Assembly: GCA_041602815.1 (NCBI GenBank)
Contig: JBFIFO010000001.1
Coordinates: 28,397-92,396, forward strand
Reading direction: 5' to 3'
Source: GCA-020356105 sp041602815
Lineage (GTDB): Bacteria > Pseudomonadota > Alphaproteobacteria > UBA8366 > JADFVY01
DNA length: 64,000 nt
Below, one piece after another: positions 36,664 through 45,672 of the stretch. Positions within the stretch are counted from its first letter, which is position 1. Each line of letters opens with the position of its first letter. The notes beneath the pieces are model-generated. The model made no database searches. It saw only the letters and a list, made by a program, of their open reading frames with translations, and was not told the DNA's origin. A program made the position numbers and the translations under genes.

Positions 36664-37755
36664 TCAGCTGCGCACGACTGCTTGCAGGGTCAGGAACACG
36701 TTGACCACGACCTGCTTGCGGTCGAGATTGGCGCTCCCGGCCTGGTAAAACAGGCGGGCCACCTTTTCCCACACCTCGAGCCAGTTCGCAAGGTTGCTGC
36801 GGGAGCGCCAAGCAAGCGCTGCCACGGTTTCGCCGTCCACTATTTCCGTCGGCGTGGCCTTCCGCGCCGTCCCGAGTACCACGCCGGAGAGCCAGCGGTC
36901 GACAAGCTGCCCCAACATGTCGAACGATTCGTCCGCGCCGGGTCGACCGACCTTGCCGGCCAGCGCATGTACGCCCTTGATGTCCAGGCAGCCGGCCTGC
37001 GACAGCAGTTCGACAAGGTCGCGATAGAGGGCGGCCCCGCCAGTATCGGCCAGGGCCAGCGCCCGGCCGATACTCCCGTCGGAGAGGCGTGCGACGGCCC
37101 GCATTTGCTCCCCGGACAGGTCGCGTCGATGATCGGACAACAACCTTACGACCATGTCCTCGTCGAGGGCGGTCAGATTGAGAATGCGGCAGCGCGAACG
37201 TATCGTTGGCAACAGGCTGCCCGGACAATGGCTGACAAGCAGGAACAGGGTCTGCGCGGGCGGTTCCTCAAGGCCTTTGAGAAGCGCGTTCGCGGCGTTG
37301 CGGTTCATCTCGTCGGCGGCGTCGATGATGGCGACCCGCCACGCGCCAGCCGCCGTCGTTAGCGCAAGGAACGACGAAAGCCGCCGCACATCCTCCACGA
37401 CGATTTCGCCGCGCAGCTTGCCGGTCTTCGGATTGACGGAGCGCTCAACGGTCAGGAGGTCGGGATGTCCGCCGCTCGCGACCTGCCTTTCGACGGGATG
37501 ATTGACGGGCAGTGCGAGGCTGTCGGCGGGCGGTTCCGTCGCCTCGAACAGACCGGCACGCCCGCCCGCGGCGAGCACGAAGCGGGCAATGCGAAAGGCC
37601 AGCGTGGCCTTGCCGATGCCGCGCGGACCGGCGAGCAGCCAGGCGTGGTGAAGCCGGCCCGATTTCCAGGCATCGAGAAAAACCTGCTCGGCCCCGGCGT
37701 GTCCGAGCAGGGCGGTCGTCTGTCGCGGTGCGGGGCGTTCCGGCTGGTCGCTCAT
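36664..37755 (-). CDS. holB: DNA polymerase III subunit delta'
   Basis: Clamp-loader subunit of the replicative polymerase. The 363 residues carry an AAA+ core with P-loop-like GPRGIGKATLA, a Walker-B-like IIDAADEMN, and the SRC motif in TIRSRCRIL. The three clamp-loader domains are present by length. It overlaps tmk by 4 bases (tmk stop TGA within ATGA), and the tmk-holB pairing is widely conserved, suggesting coordinated control of dTTP synthesis and replication. Confidence 0.94.
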   Translation of the reverse strand: MSDQPERPAPRQTTALLGHAGAEQVFLDAWKSGRLHHAWLLAGPRGIGKATLAFRIARFVLAAGGRAGLFEATEPPADSLALPVNHPVERQVASGGHPDLLTVERSVNPKTGKLRGEIVVEDVRRLSSFLALTTAAGAWRVAIIDAADEMNRNAANALLKGLEEPPAQTLFLLVSHCPGSLLPTIRSRCRILNLTALDEDMVVRLLSDHRRDLSGEQMRAVARLSDGSIGRALALADTGGAALYRDLVELLSQAGCLDIKGVHALAGKVGRPGADESFDMLGQLVDRWLSGVVLGTARKATPTEIVDGETVAALAWRSRSNLANWLEVWEKVARLFYQAGSANLDRKQVVVNVFLTLQAVVRS

Positions 37756-38402
37756 AGCGCCGATGATACCTGCAGGCGCGTCTCAGCGGCAGCGCGGATC
37801 GCGGTATGAACGGTATCTTCGTCCTGGGCGGCATCAATTACCACGCAACGGCCCGGTTCGTCCGCCGCGATGGCAAGGAATCCACGGCGCAGGCGCTCGT
37901 GGAAGGCATGGTCCATCCGTTCGTACCGATCCTCGCCGGCGCCGCGGGCTGCCGCACGTGCCAGGCCCAACTCCACCGGCAGGTCCAGAATCAGCGTCAA
38001 ATCCGGTTTCAGGTCGCCGACGCAGATCCGGTATAGCTCCGCCAGTGCCGCGCGGTCGACGCCGTGTCCGTATCCCTGGTACGCCATGGTCGAATCCGCA
38101 AAACGGTCCGACACGACCCAGGCGCCGCGATCCAGCGCCGGCTGGATGGTGCTCACCAGATGGTCGCGCCGGGCCGCGAAATGCAGGAGCGCCTCGCCCA
38201 GCGGATCCCAGCGCCGTACGTCTCCGTCGACCAGCAGGCCGCGGATCTGCTCGGCGCCGGGTGCGCCACCCGGTTCACGCGTCAGAACGATCTCGGGGAC
38301 GAGGCCTGCAAGCCAGTCCGCAAGACGCCGGGCCTGGGTGGACTTGCCTCCCCCCTCCCCGCCTTCCAGGGTGATGAAGCGTCCCGGATGCCCCGCTCCC
38401 AT
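37752..38402 (-). CDS. tmk: Thymidylate kinase
   Basis: Phosphorylates dTMP to dTDP. The 216-residue protein has the P-loop LEGGEGGGKSTQ, the dTMP-binding TREPGG and the DR(F/Y) motif in SDRFADSTMAYQG. The length is usual. Its ATG 38402 lies 13 bases after the dacA stop and its stop overlaps the holB start, placing it in the dacA-tmk-holB-metG-tatD run. Confidence 0.96.
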   Translation of the reverse strand: MGAGHPGRFITLEGGEGGGKSTQARRLADWLAGLVPEIVLTREPGGAPGAEQIRGLLVDGDVRRWDPLGEALLHFAARRDHLVSTIQPALDRGAWVVSDRFADSTMAYQGYGHGVDRAALAELYRICVGDLKPDLTLILDLPVELGLARAAARGAGEDRYERMDHAFHERLRRGFLAIAADEPGRCVVIDAAQDEDTVHTAIRAAAETRLQVSSAL

Positions 38403-38415
38403 CGCCGGATGGCTC

Positions 38416-39561
38416 TTATTCGGCGAAACCCAGGACTAGCTGACCGAGCGCGGTCCCGATGCGCCCGAAGAAGTTACGTTCCCCGACCGCCGCGCCCGCA
38501 TACAGCGGCACCGCGATATCCTCCATACCCGGTGCGGAAACCACCAGCTTCGCGATCTCGTCGCCCCTCCCCACCGGTGCCGGCACCGCCTTCTGGTGAA
38601 CAACGCTGACCTTCATTTGCCGCCGCGACTGGCGCGGTACGGCGACCTTGAACTCGCGATCGATGAATACGGGGACGGTTTCCCGCTGGCCCAACCACAC
38701 GGGAACTTCGGCAACGGTCTCACCGGAATCAAACAGAGCATACTGGCCCCATTCCCGAAACGCCCACTCGATCAACCGCTCGGTCTGTGCGCTACGCTCC
38801 TTCATCGACGACATGCCGTGGGTAACGGCGACGATCCGCCGCCCATCCCTGATGGCCGATGCGGCAATGCCGAATCCCGACTCCTCAGTATGGCCGGTCT
38901 TCAGGCCGTCGGCACCAAAGTTCTTGTATAGCAGCGGGTTTCGGTTGCCCTGCCTGATTTTGCTGAAGGTGAATTCCCGCTCTGCATAATAGTGGTAGAA
39001 ATCGGGAAAATCGCGAATTGTCGCCATAGACAGCGTGGCAAGATCGCGCACGGTCGAATAGTGCTCCGGGTCCGGCCAGCCGCTTGAGTTGCGGAAATTG
39101 GTGTTGGTCATGCCGAGGGCTTTCGCCTTCTCGGTCATTTCCACGGCGAACGCCTCCTCCGTGCCGCCGAGCGCCTCTGCCACGACGATCGACGCGTCGT
39201 TTCCGGACTGCACGATGATGCCGCGAATCAGGTCCTCGACCTTCACGCGCTTGCCGACCTCGACATACATTTTCGAGCCGCCCTTGCGCCATGCCTTCTC
39301 GCTGACCGGAAGCGTGTCTTCCAGCGAAAGACGCCCGTCGCGCAAGCGCTCAAACAACAGATAGATGGTCATCATCTTGGTCATCGAGGCCGGACCGACG
39401 CGCTCGTCCGCGTCCTTCGCCAGCAATACGTTGCCGGTGTCGAAGTCGATGACGATGGCCTGTTTCGCCGTGGTTTCGATCGCATGCGCCGCCCCGGCCG
39501 GCAGGAAACCGATCGCCAGAACGAGGGTGAAAATTGACGAGGTAACTCGTGTAGCAGTCAT
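38416..39561 (-). CDS. dacA: D-alanyl-D-alanine carboxypeptidase (PBP5/DacA family)
   Basis: Periplasmic low-molecular-weight penicillin-binding protein that trims pentapeptide side chains of peptidoglycan. The 381-residue protein starts with a signal peptide (hydrophobic residues about 8-22, cleavage near AHA-IE at 27), then SMTK (Ser59/Lys62), SGN (119-121) and KTG in DGLKTGHTEESG. A C-terminal PBP5-like beta domain and amphipathic tail follow. ATG 39561 gives a clean signal peptide; an in-frame ATG at 39594 would add 11 residues. It is 35 bases after rlpA. Confidence 0.94.
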   Translation of the reverse strand: MTATRVTSSIFTLVLAIGFLPAGAAHAIETTAKQAIVIDFDTGNVLLAKDADERVGPASMTKMMTIYLLFERLRDGRLSLEDTLPVSEKAWRKGGSKMYVEVGKRVKVEDLIRGIIVQSGNDASIVVAEALGGTEEAFAVEMTEKAKALGMTNTNFRNSSGWPDPEHYSTVRDLATLSMATIRDFPDFYHYYAEREFTFSKIRQGNRNPLLYKNFGADGLKTGHTEESGFGIAASAIRDGRRIVAVTHGMSSMKERSAQTERLIEWAFREWGQYALFDSGETVAEVPVWLGQRETVPVFIDREFKVAVPRQSRRQMKVSVVHQKAVPAPVGRGDEIAKLVVSAPGMEDIAVPLYAGAAVGERNFFGRIGTALGQLVLGFAE

Positions 39562-39596
39562 TATGTGGCCAACACTTCCATGAGTGGTTTGCAATT

Positions 39597-40625
39597 TCAG
39601 TCGATTACGATCTGGGCGTCGGCATACCCCGCGGCGACCAGACGATCAAGCGTCCGGTCGGCCGCTTCGACCGAGCGGAGCGGTCCAACGCGCACGCGAA
39701 ACATCGGCTGATTCGTGATGTAGACCTGATGCACCCGGACGGGATAGCCGAGCAACCCCAGCCGAGCCCGTAAACGATTGGCGTTCTCATACTGCGAAAA
39801 GGCGCCCGCCTGGATGAAGATCGGTGGCGTCTCCCCAACGGGCACCAACACGATCGATTCGTTTGCAGTCGGCTCCGGTATGTCGCCTGAAGCCTGGGAT
39901 AGCGAACCTGTCGAATCGGATTCGATATTGGTCATCCCGTCATAGGGCGGCGGACTCCCCGGTGGCGCCGGATTGGCCGACGCCACGCGGAGCGATGGCT
40001 GCGCCGCACTTTCCCTTGTGCTGGTGGGCGCCGCATCCTGACCGTCAAGGTTTTCAATTGTTACCTCGATACTTGGCGCGGCCTTCGGCGGGGCCGGGCC
40101 GAAATCCGGATGATCGGCGGCGCCGACCGCCAAGGCGGCCTGGCGGCTGGGTTCCAACAGGAGCTGGACTTCGACCAGCGCCGTGCCCTGTTCCACAAAT
40201 CCCAGCAGGTCCGCGGCCTTGTGCGAAAGATCGATGATCCGGCCACGAACGAACGGCCCGCGGTCGTTGACCCGGACAACAAGGCTGCGTCCGTTTTCGA
40301 GGTTGGTGACTCGCACGACGCTTGGCAGCGGCAGCGTCTTGTGGGCCGCGCTGACCCGGTTCATGTCGAAAACCTCGCCGTTCGCCGTCGGCTTGCCATG
40401 GAAATTCGGGCCGTACCACGATGCGAGTCCCTTCTCCTGATATGCGTAGTCGACCTTCGGATAATACCATTGCCCGGCGACGCGGTAGGGCTTGCCGACC
40501 TTGTAGACGCCCGGCCCCTTGGCCTCCGGGCCGGTCGGTTTGGCGCAAGCCGACACCATCAGGGCCGCGGCCAGGAAGCAGAGCAGTTGCCACGTTGTTC
40601 GCGATATCGGGCGATCCTGCATCAT
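39597..40625 (-). CDS. rlpA: Septal ring lytic transglycosylase RlpA (lipoprotein with SPOR domain)
   Basis: Outer-membrane lipoprotein expected to cut denuded glycan strands at division sites. The 342-residue protein has a signal peptide with lipobox VSAC (lipid-bearing Cys27), the double-psi beta-barrel domain (GLASWYGPNFHGKPTANGE, VRVNDRGPFV), an acidic/Pro-rich linker and a C-terminal SPOR domain (about 270-342) that binds denuded peptidoglycan. Start ATG 40625, with a second ATG at 40622 whose first bases overlap the mltB stop. The dacA-rlpA-mltB trio joins three wall enzymes. Confidence 0.94.
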   Translation of the reverse strand: MMQDRPISRTTWQLLCFLAAALMVSACAKPTGPEAKGPGVYKVGKPYRVAGQWYYPKVDYAYQEKGLASWYGPNFHGKPTANGEVFDMNRVSAAHKTLPLPSVVRVTNLENGRSLVVRVNDRGPFVRGRIIDLSHKAADLLGFVEQGTALVEVQLLLEPSRQAALAVGAADHPDFGPAPPKAAPSIEVTIENLDGQDAAPTSTRESAAQPSLRVASANPAPPGSPPPYDGMTNIESDSTGSLSQASGDIPEPTANESIVLVPVGETPPIFIQAGAFSQYENANRLRARLGLLGYPVRVHQVYITNQPMFRVRVGPLRSVEAADRTLDRLVAAGYADAQIVID

Positions 40626-41659
40626 TCGGTGAAGATCACGGTGTTCTTTCCAGCAATCCGGTCGGCCAGGTATCCAGCCGTCAGCGCGAAGTAATCGGAC
40701 CTGTTCCAGCGCAGAAACACCCGGAAATTGTTATATACCAGAAAAACCGGGCCGTCGGGACCGTCCGGCATGATCAGCGAAGCATTGATCTGCGCCGGTG
40801 GCAGGTCGCGCCCGTCCGTCCGGCGTATCCCCAGCGCCTGCCATTCCGCCAGGGATTTCTGTGTATCCAGTCCCTGAACACCGAGGTCGAACACGTCCGG
40901 AAGCCGCACCGGCCGGCCCCATGTCCAGCCGCGCTCCCAGCCGTTGCCGGCCAACAGGTTGGCGGCCGACGCAAATATGTCGGCTTTGGTCTTCCAGATA
41001 TCCTTGCGTCCATCGCCGTCCCCGTCCACAGCGAAATTCAGGAAGCTCGACGGCATGAACTGGCACTGGCCCATGGCCCCGGCCCACGAACCGACCATGT
41101 CTGCCGATTTGATGTGTCCCTGCTCCAGTATCGTCAGTGCGTTGAACAGTTCTTTGCGGAAGAACGCGCTGCGCCGGCCGTCATGCGCCAGAGTCGCCAG
41201 CGCCGGGATCACCTTGAAACCGCCGGTCAGACGCCCGAAGTCCGTCTCGATCGCCCACAACGCAACGATGACGTGTGGCGGAACGCCGTAAGTGCGGGCG
41301 GCCGCGCCGAGCAGAGCCTGGTTTTCTGCCAGTTTCTTGCGACCCGTGGCGATGCGGTGCTCGGGCGCCACGCGCATCAGATATTCTCGGAAGGTCAGGG
41401 TGAATTCCGGCTGGTTCCGGTCAAGCTCGACCACGCGCGGAATCGGTTCGATCCCGTCCAGTGCGTCGGCCAGTATGGCATCGGAAATCCCGCGCTGCGA
41501 TGCTTCGAACTTGAGGTCCGCGAGCCATTCGACAAAGGGCTGAACAGGTGGGGCGTACGGATCCGCTAGCGGCGCCTGGGCGTGCACGGACGGCGCGCCG
41601 GCGGCCACAATCAGGAGAACCATCAGCAGCGCCGCCATTCTTACGTTCGAAAAGGGCAT
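40622..41659 (-). CDS. mltB: Membrane-bound lytic murein transglycosylase B family
   Basis: Periplasmic lytic transglycosylase that cleaves the glycan chain forming 1,6-anhydro-muropeptides. The 345 residues have a signal peptide (about 1-27, ending VHA-QA), the SLT-like fold with catalytic Glu138 in LWAIETDFG, MGQCQFMPSSF, and a C-terminal GYLADRI segment. No lipobox, so it is the soluble periplasmic form. The stop overlaps the rlpA start region. Promoter not resolved in the gap up to the tRNA-Ser gene (41660-41852). Confidence 0.93.
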   Translation of the reverse strand: MPFSNVRMAALLMVLLIVAAGAPSVHAQAPLADPYAPPVQPFVEWLADLKFEASQRGISDAILADALDGIEPIPRVVELDRNQPEFTLTFREYLMRVAPEHRIATGRKKLAENQALLGAAARTYGVPPHVIVALWAIETDFGRLTGGFKVIPALATLAHDGRRSAFFRKELFNALTILEQGHIKSADMVGSWAGAMGQCQFMPSSFLNFAVDGDGDGRKDIWKTKADIFASAANLLAGNGWERGWTWGRPVRLPDVFDLGVQGLDTQKSLAEWQALGIRRTDGRDLPPAQINASLIMPDGPDGPVFLVYNNFRVFLRWNRSDYFALTAGYLADRIAGKNTVIFTE

Positions 41660-41810
41660 TTCTCGCTTGGGTTTTCAGCCAAAACTATCTCCCTACCTTT
41701 GCCATACGGCGGCAGTGCAGGCAATACGCACTGAAATTAGGTGCGCCATTCCGTTCGTGCCGATAACAGGCAACTGTGGTCCGACTATGGCAGCGTTGGC
41801 GGCAAGGCGG

Positions 41811-41839
41811 TAGACGCCCTTGCCGGGGCGCATTAGATA
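41811..41839 (+). promoter_or_regulatory. Candidate promoter for tRNA-Ser
   Basis: TAGACG (41811-41816, 4/6) and TAGATA (41834-41839, 3/6) with a 17-base spacer; initiation would be just before the tRNA at 41853. Matches are modest. Confidence 0.35.
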
Positions 41840-41852
41840 TGGCCCTGTCGCA

Positions 41853-41942
41853 GGATGGGTGGCCGAGCGGTTTAAGGCACCGGTCTTGAAAACCGGCAGG
41901 GGTTTACGCCTCTCGTGGGTTCGAATCCCACCCCATCCGCCA
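41853..41942 (+). tRNA. tRNA-Ser (anticodon TGA)
   Basis: Ninety bases with encoded CCA. Acceptor arm GGATGGG pairs with CCCATCC (41932-41938). The D arm contains GGCCGAGCGGTTTAAGGC, the anticodon loop CTTGAAA gives TGA for UCA/UCG-type serine codons, a long class II variable arm follows, and the T arm contains GGTTCGAATCC. Confidence 0.97.
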
Positions 41943-42056
41943 TCACGTTCCCTGGCCTGAAGGGTGCGCCGATTCCATGATCGTTTTTTCCCAGCAGACC
42001 CACCGCCGGCCGAAGCAGAGGGTCGGAAGCCCCCGCAATTCCCGTTGCGACGGCGC

Positions 42057-43457
42057 ATGACCGAAGCTGATTCGAACGGGAGAAGCAGGCCGGCGCCAAG
42101 CGAGGGCGACGTCAACACCTCGCCGCGGCGGCAGCAATGGGCTGCGAGCAACATCGGCGCTGCCCACCGGGCGCTACTCGACGAGGATGCCCATTTTTTT
42201 CTGCATCAGTCGGTGTCTACCCCCTGTCTTGCCGCCGTGGCACGGGCCGAGGGGATCTGGATCGAGGACGTCGACGGCCGGCGGTACATGGACTTCCATG
42301 GCAACAACGTCCACCACATCGGCTACGGTCATCCGCGACTCAAGAGCGCGATTTCAACTCAAATGGACGCCCTGCCCTTCGCGCCACGCCGTTTCACCTG
42401 CGCGCCCGCTGTTGCTCTCGCCCGCAAACTGGCGCAGATCGCCCCCGGGCGCCTGGAGAAGGTCCTGTTCGCAACCGGCGGCTCGGATGCCATCGAGATC
42501 GCATTGAAGATCGCCCGGGCCGCGACCGGCCGTTTCAAGACACTTTCGTTCTGGGATTCTTTCCACGGGGCTGGATTCGGCGCGGCAAGCGTCGGCGGTG
42601 AACAGCTGTTCCGGTCCGGACCGGTCGGCCCGCTGTTGCCGGGCAGCGAGCACGTACCGCCCTTCGGCTGTTACCGCAATCCGTTCGGGTATTCGCATGA
42701 CAGCCGGGAGTCGCATACCAGCGAATGCGGTTCGGTCTGTGCCGAACTCGTCAGATATGCCCTGGAAAAGGAGGGCGATATCGCGGCGGTTGTTGCCGAG
42801 CCCTGCCGCGCCGTGCCCTACTTCGCCCCGCCGGACTTCTGGGCGAAGATCCGAGCCGCCTGCGATGATTTCGGGGCGCTTCTGATCTTCGACGAGATCC
42901 CGACGGGCCTGGGTAAGACAGGCCGCATGTTTGCGTGCGAGCATGACGGCGTCGTGCCGGACATCCTGGTCCTCGGCAAGGCGCTGGGCGGCGGCATCCT
43001 GCCGATCGCGGCGACGCTGTGTCGGCCCGAGCTGGACGTCGTCGGCGACTGGGCGTTCGGACACTACACCCACGAGAAGAACCCGGTAACGGCGTGCGCG
43101 GCGCTGGCCACAATCGAGATCATCGAGGACGAGGGGTTGGTGGAAAACGCCGCGCACATGGGCGATCGTGCCCTGGCGCGGATGCATGAAATGATGGATC
43201 GCATTCCGGCCATCGGTGACGTGCGCGGCCGGGGACTGCTGATGGGGATCGAACTCGTCGAGGACCGCGCCACCCGTGCGCCGGCGAGCGCCATGGCGGA
43301 AGATGTGCTCTATCGGGCGCTGGAGCGCGGCCTCAGCTTCAAGACGACAATGGGCAACGTCCTCACCCTGACGCCGCCGCTGACCGTTACTGCAGATGAA
43401 CTCGACAGGGCCTTCGACATCATCGAGTCCTGCCTCGTCGCGACGGTCGGGGCGTGA
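42057..43457 (+). CDS. Class III PLP enzyme, PbfA-like (possible (R)-1-hydroxy-2-aminoethylphosphonate ammonia-lyase)
   Basis: A 466-residue fold-type I PLP enzyme. It has ATGGSDAIEIALKIAR, cofactor-pyridine Asp279 in LIFDEIPTG and PLP Lys308 in VLGKALGGG. The N-terminal HQSVSTPCLAAVARAEGIW and DFHGNNVHHIGYGHPRL resemble, from memory, the PbfA group that removes ammonia from 1-hydroxy-2-aminoethylphosphonate in phosphonate use; a plain omega-aminotransferase is the alternative. No phn transport or PhnA/PhnX genes are in the window. ATG 42057 lacks a strong ribosome binding site; the frame is open 31 codons further upstream, up to the tRNA. Confidence 0.7.
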   Translation: MTEADSNGRSRPAPSEGDVNTSPRRQQWAASNIGAAHRALLDEDAHFFLHQSVSTPCLAAVARAEGIWIEDVDGRRYMDFHGNNVHHIGYGHPRLKSAISTQMDALPFAPRRFTCAPAVALARKLAQIAPGRLEKVLFATGGSDAIEIALKIARAATGRFKTLSFWDSFHGAGFGAASVGGEQLFRSGPVGPLLPGSEHVPPFGCYRNPFGYSHDSRESHTSECGSVCAELVRYALEKEGDIAAVVAEPCRAVPYFAPPDFWAKIRAACDDFGALLIFDEIPTGLGKTGRMFACEHDGVVPDILVLGKALGGGILPIAATLCRPELDVVGDWAFGHYTHEKNPVTACAALATIEIIEDEGLVENAAHMGDRALARMHEMMDRIPAIGDVRGRGLLMGIELVEDRATRAPASAMAEDVLYRALERGLSFKTTMGNVLTLTPPLTVTADELDRAFDIIESCLVATVGA

Positions 43458-43499
43458 CCGGTTCGCGTAACGATGCCGCGTCGCGGCGAAAACCGCGGA

Positions 43500-44063
43500 T
43501 CAGCGCTCGACGACGTGCTGCTTGCCGATGACATGCACCGTTGTGGCCTGCAGGCCCTTTTCCCCCTGCGTCGTCGCGAACCGGACCTCGGCCCCCTCCT
43601 CAAGCCGGTCGAATTGCCCGTCGACCACACTGTTGCGGTGAAAGTAGATCTCGCCCTGTTCGGAGGTTGCAATAAAACCGTGATCCGGGAACAGGCGCAC
43701 GATGACCCCGTGCGGCAGCGCCTCATGGCTCTTTACCTTTCCGCGCGACGTCCGGGCGTGGTCCTCCAGCTGCCGGCGCATGGCGCTGAACGCGTCACGC
43801 AGCGCCACATAGACGTCCTCGTGCGAATGGTTGAACCGCTTGCCGGTGTTGACGACGAATTCGCCACCGGGAACCGTCACGTCAACGGAAACGAGGTACA
43901 GCTTTCCCTTCTGGTGCCGCCGGTGCGGCGCTTCGACGACCACGCGACACGAGATGATACGGTCGTGGAAGGTTTCAAGTTTTCTTACTTTTTCACGGAT
44001 TCGACGCTCGACTGCGGGCGAGGTGTCCATGCCGCGAAAGGTGATCTGAACCGGAACTTGCAC
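43500..44063 (-). CDS. HPF/RaiA ribosome-associated domain fused to a cold-shock domain
   Basis: A 187-residue two-domain protein. Residues 1-105 form a ribosome hibernation/ribosomal-interface (HPF/RaiA, S30AE) domain (QITFRGMDTSPAVERRI, RDAFSAMRRQLEDHA). Residues about 118-187 form a cold-shock/OB domain (GVIVRLFPDHGFIAT, EIYFHRNSV, GAEVRFATTQGEKGLQA). It could couple ribosome binding to RNA binding under stress. GTG 44063 gives MQVPVQITF, the family-typical beginning; GTG 44081 upstream is the alternative. The class III enzyme converges on it with a 42-base gap. Confidence 0.85.
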   Translation of the reverse strand: MQVPVQITFRGMDTSPAVERRIREKVRKLETFHDRIISCRVVVEAPHRRHQKGKLYLVSVDVTVPGGEFVVNTGKRFNHSHEDVYVALRDAFSAMRRQLEDHARTSRGKVKSHEALPHGVIVRLFPDHGFIATSEQGEIYFHRNSVVDGQFDRLEEGAEVRFATTQGEKGLQATTVHVIGKQHVVER

Positions 44064-44247
44064 GGCTACCCCATCGACCACATGCGGTATTCTTCTTGGC
44101 TTCGATTGTCCCGCCGCGACGCGCGCATAGTCGTTGATCTAGCGCAATTCGGGTCGAGTCCCAGCCCGGAGCGCAGATTCTTATGGACGGCCGGTTGCCA
44201 GAGTCGGACTATTGGCCGCGGACGACTGCACCAGCTGAAGGGCCGAC

Positions 44248-45591
44248 ATGGGAATCGGAGCCTACATCTTGATCGCCGGCGCTTCAGCCCCGGCAGATCG
44301 GTCCGCCGTTTTGGGGCGGGCCGGGTATCGCTGCACGAACATGCCGTTCGACGCCGACGTTGCAGCAGCTGCGGCAGCGGAGAACCCGAACGTCGCCATG
44401 ATTGGCTGCGCAGACCCGGCGGGGCTGGAGGTGATCCGCACACTCAAAAGCAACTTGCGAACGCGGCATATTCCTGTGGCGGCGGTCGACGTTGACGCCG
44501 ATCCGTATACCTTGCGGGCCTGTTTCGATGCCGGCGCCAACGACGTCTTCGAGCATGGTGTAGAGGACACCGAGGTCCTTGCCCGTTTGGTGCCGCTGGT
44601 ACGACTGAGCAACATGGAGGCGGAACTGCTGCGCCGGGCCGAGACCGCAGGCGAATTCGGCATTTCCGTGGACACGAATGTCGAGGTCACGCCGCCGGAC
44701 GCGGGCGTCTATCGCCTCCTCATCGTGGGCCTGGCACAGGACGAATTCGAGGCAATGTGCCCTCTCCTTTCGAAGACGGGGATCCAATACGAAGCGGAGC
44801 CGGATGCGTACCGTGCCCGTTCCCGTCTCATCGACCGGTCGACCGGGGACTTCGCCGGCGCCCTCGTCTACGTAAGGGGCGGCGAAGGCGAGGACCGATC
44901 TGCATTCTTTTGCCGTTCGGTGCGGGGCGACCGGCGCCTGTTCGACCTGCCCCTGTTCGTTGTCGCGGAGACGGAAGCCTTTCGCAACGCCGCGGAAGCT
45001 TATAGCCAGGGTGCCAGCGTCGTTGCCCACATACCGGTCGACTGTGATTTCGTCGATGTCCATCTGCGAATGCTTGACAAGGGACGTGCGGTGCGGCGCG
45101 CACTCGCCAAGCGACTCGTCGGTGCGCTCGGTGCAACGTCGGCGGACAGCCTGGGCAGCATCTATTCGACGGAATTCCTGCAGGCCCATATGCGGCGGCT
45201 GGAGCGCGATGCCGCGGCATCGGGCAGACGGTCAAGCGCCATCCTGTTCTTCGTCCCGACGATCGGCGAGGTTGCAGCGCTGTATGGGGACGAGAATGCG
45301 TTGCGGTTGCGCCAGCAGGTTGCGGACTGGCTGGCCGGCCTGGTCAGGGTGGAGGACATCGTCGGGCGTGCCGGCGCCGACGAGTTTCTGATGCTGTTGC
45401 CAGAGACGGGTCAGGACGACGCGGATCGAGTCCGCCGGCGGGTAACGGGCGTGCTGCATCAGTCAGAGTTCGGGCTGACGGACAATGTGCCCGTCGGAGT
45501 CGAGGTCTACATCCAGTCGGCGCTTGTTGCGCTCGAGCCTGGCGATACTGTGGAAAAACTCGTAAAGCGCGCCAGCGGCGGTCTCGCATAG
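44248..45591 (+). CDS. PleD-like REC-REC-GGDEF protein with degenerate motifs
   Basis: A 447-residue cytosolic protein with two receiver-like domains (about 5-120 and 155-285) and a C-terminal GGDEF-like domain (about 300-447), the architecture of PleD. Critical residues are missing: the first receiver has IGCADPAG where the phospho-acceptor Asp should follow strand 3, the second has LVYVRGG, and the GGDEF domain has GADEF (376-380) and VPTIGEVAALYGD in place of the metal-binding DxDxFKxxND. It is therefore probably a non-catalytic scaffold or nucleotide sensor. ATG 44248 has GAAGGG upstream. Confidence 0.75.
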   Translation: MGIGAYILIAGASAPADRSAVLGRAGYRCTNMPFDADVAAAAAAENPNVAMIGCADPAGLEVIRTLKSNLRTRHIPVAAVDVDADPYTLRACFDAGANDVFEHGVEDTEVLARLVPLVRLSNMEAELLRRAETAGEFGISVDTNVEVTPPDAGVYRLLIVGLAQDEFEAMCPLLSKTGIQYEAEPDAYRARSRLIDRSTGDFAGALVYVRGGEGEDRSAFFCRSVRGDRRLFDLPLFVVAETEAFRNAAEAYSQGASVVAHIPVDCDFVDVHLRMLDKGRAVRRALAKRLVGALGATSADSLGSIYSTEFLQAHMRRLERDAAASGRRSSAILFFVPTIGEVAALYGDENALRLRQQVADWLAGLVRVEDIVGRAGADEFLMLLPETGQDDADRVRRRVTGVLHQSEFGLTDNVPVGVEVYIQSALVALEPGDTVEKLVKRASGGLA

Positions 45592-45672
45592 CCGGCGGGT
45601 GTCACGCCGGCGATCACCGCAACGTGAACCCCGGGGTCGCACGGCGACCGATAAACATGTTAGAAGCACGAC

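Noticed and set aside
41734..41744. GCACCTAATTT match between the mltB upstream region and the XRE operator-like repeat
   Set aside because: Eleven bases only; a match of this length can occur by chance in 64 kb, and no second half-site is present.
41853..43457. tRNA-Ser as an integration site for a mobile island carrying the class III enzyme
   Set aside because: No integrase, no duplicated tRNA end and no composition shift are visible downstream.
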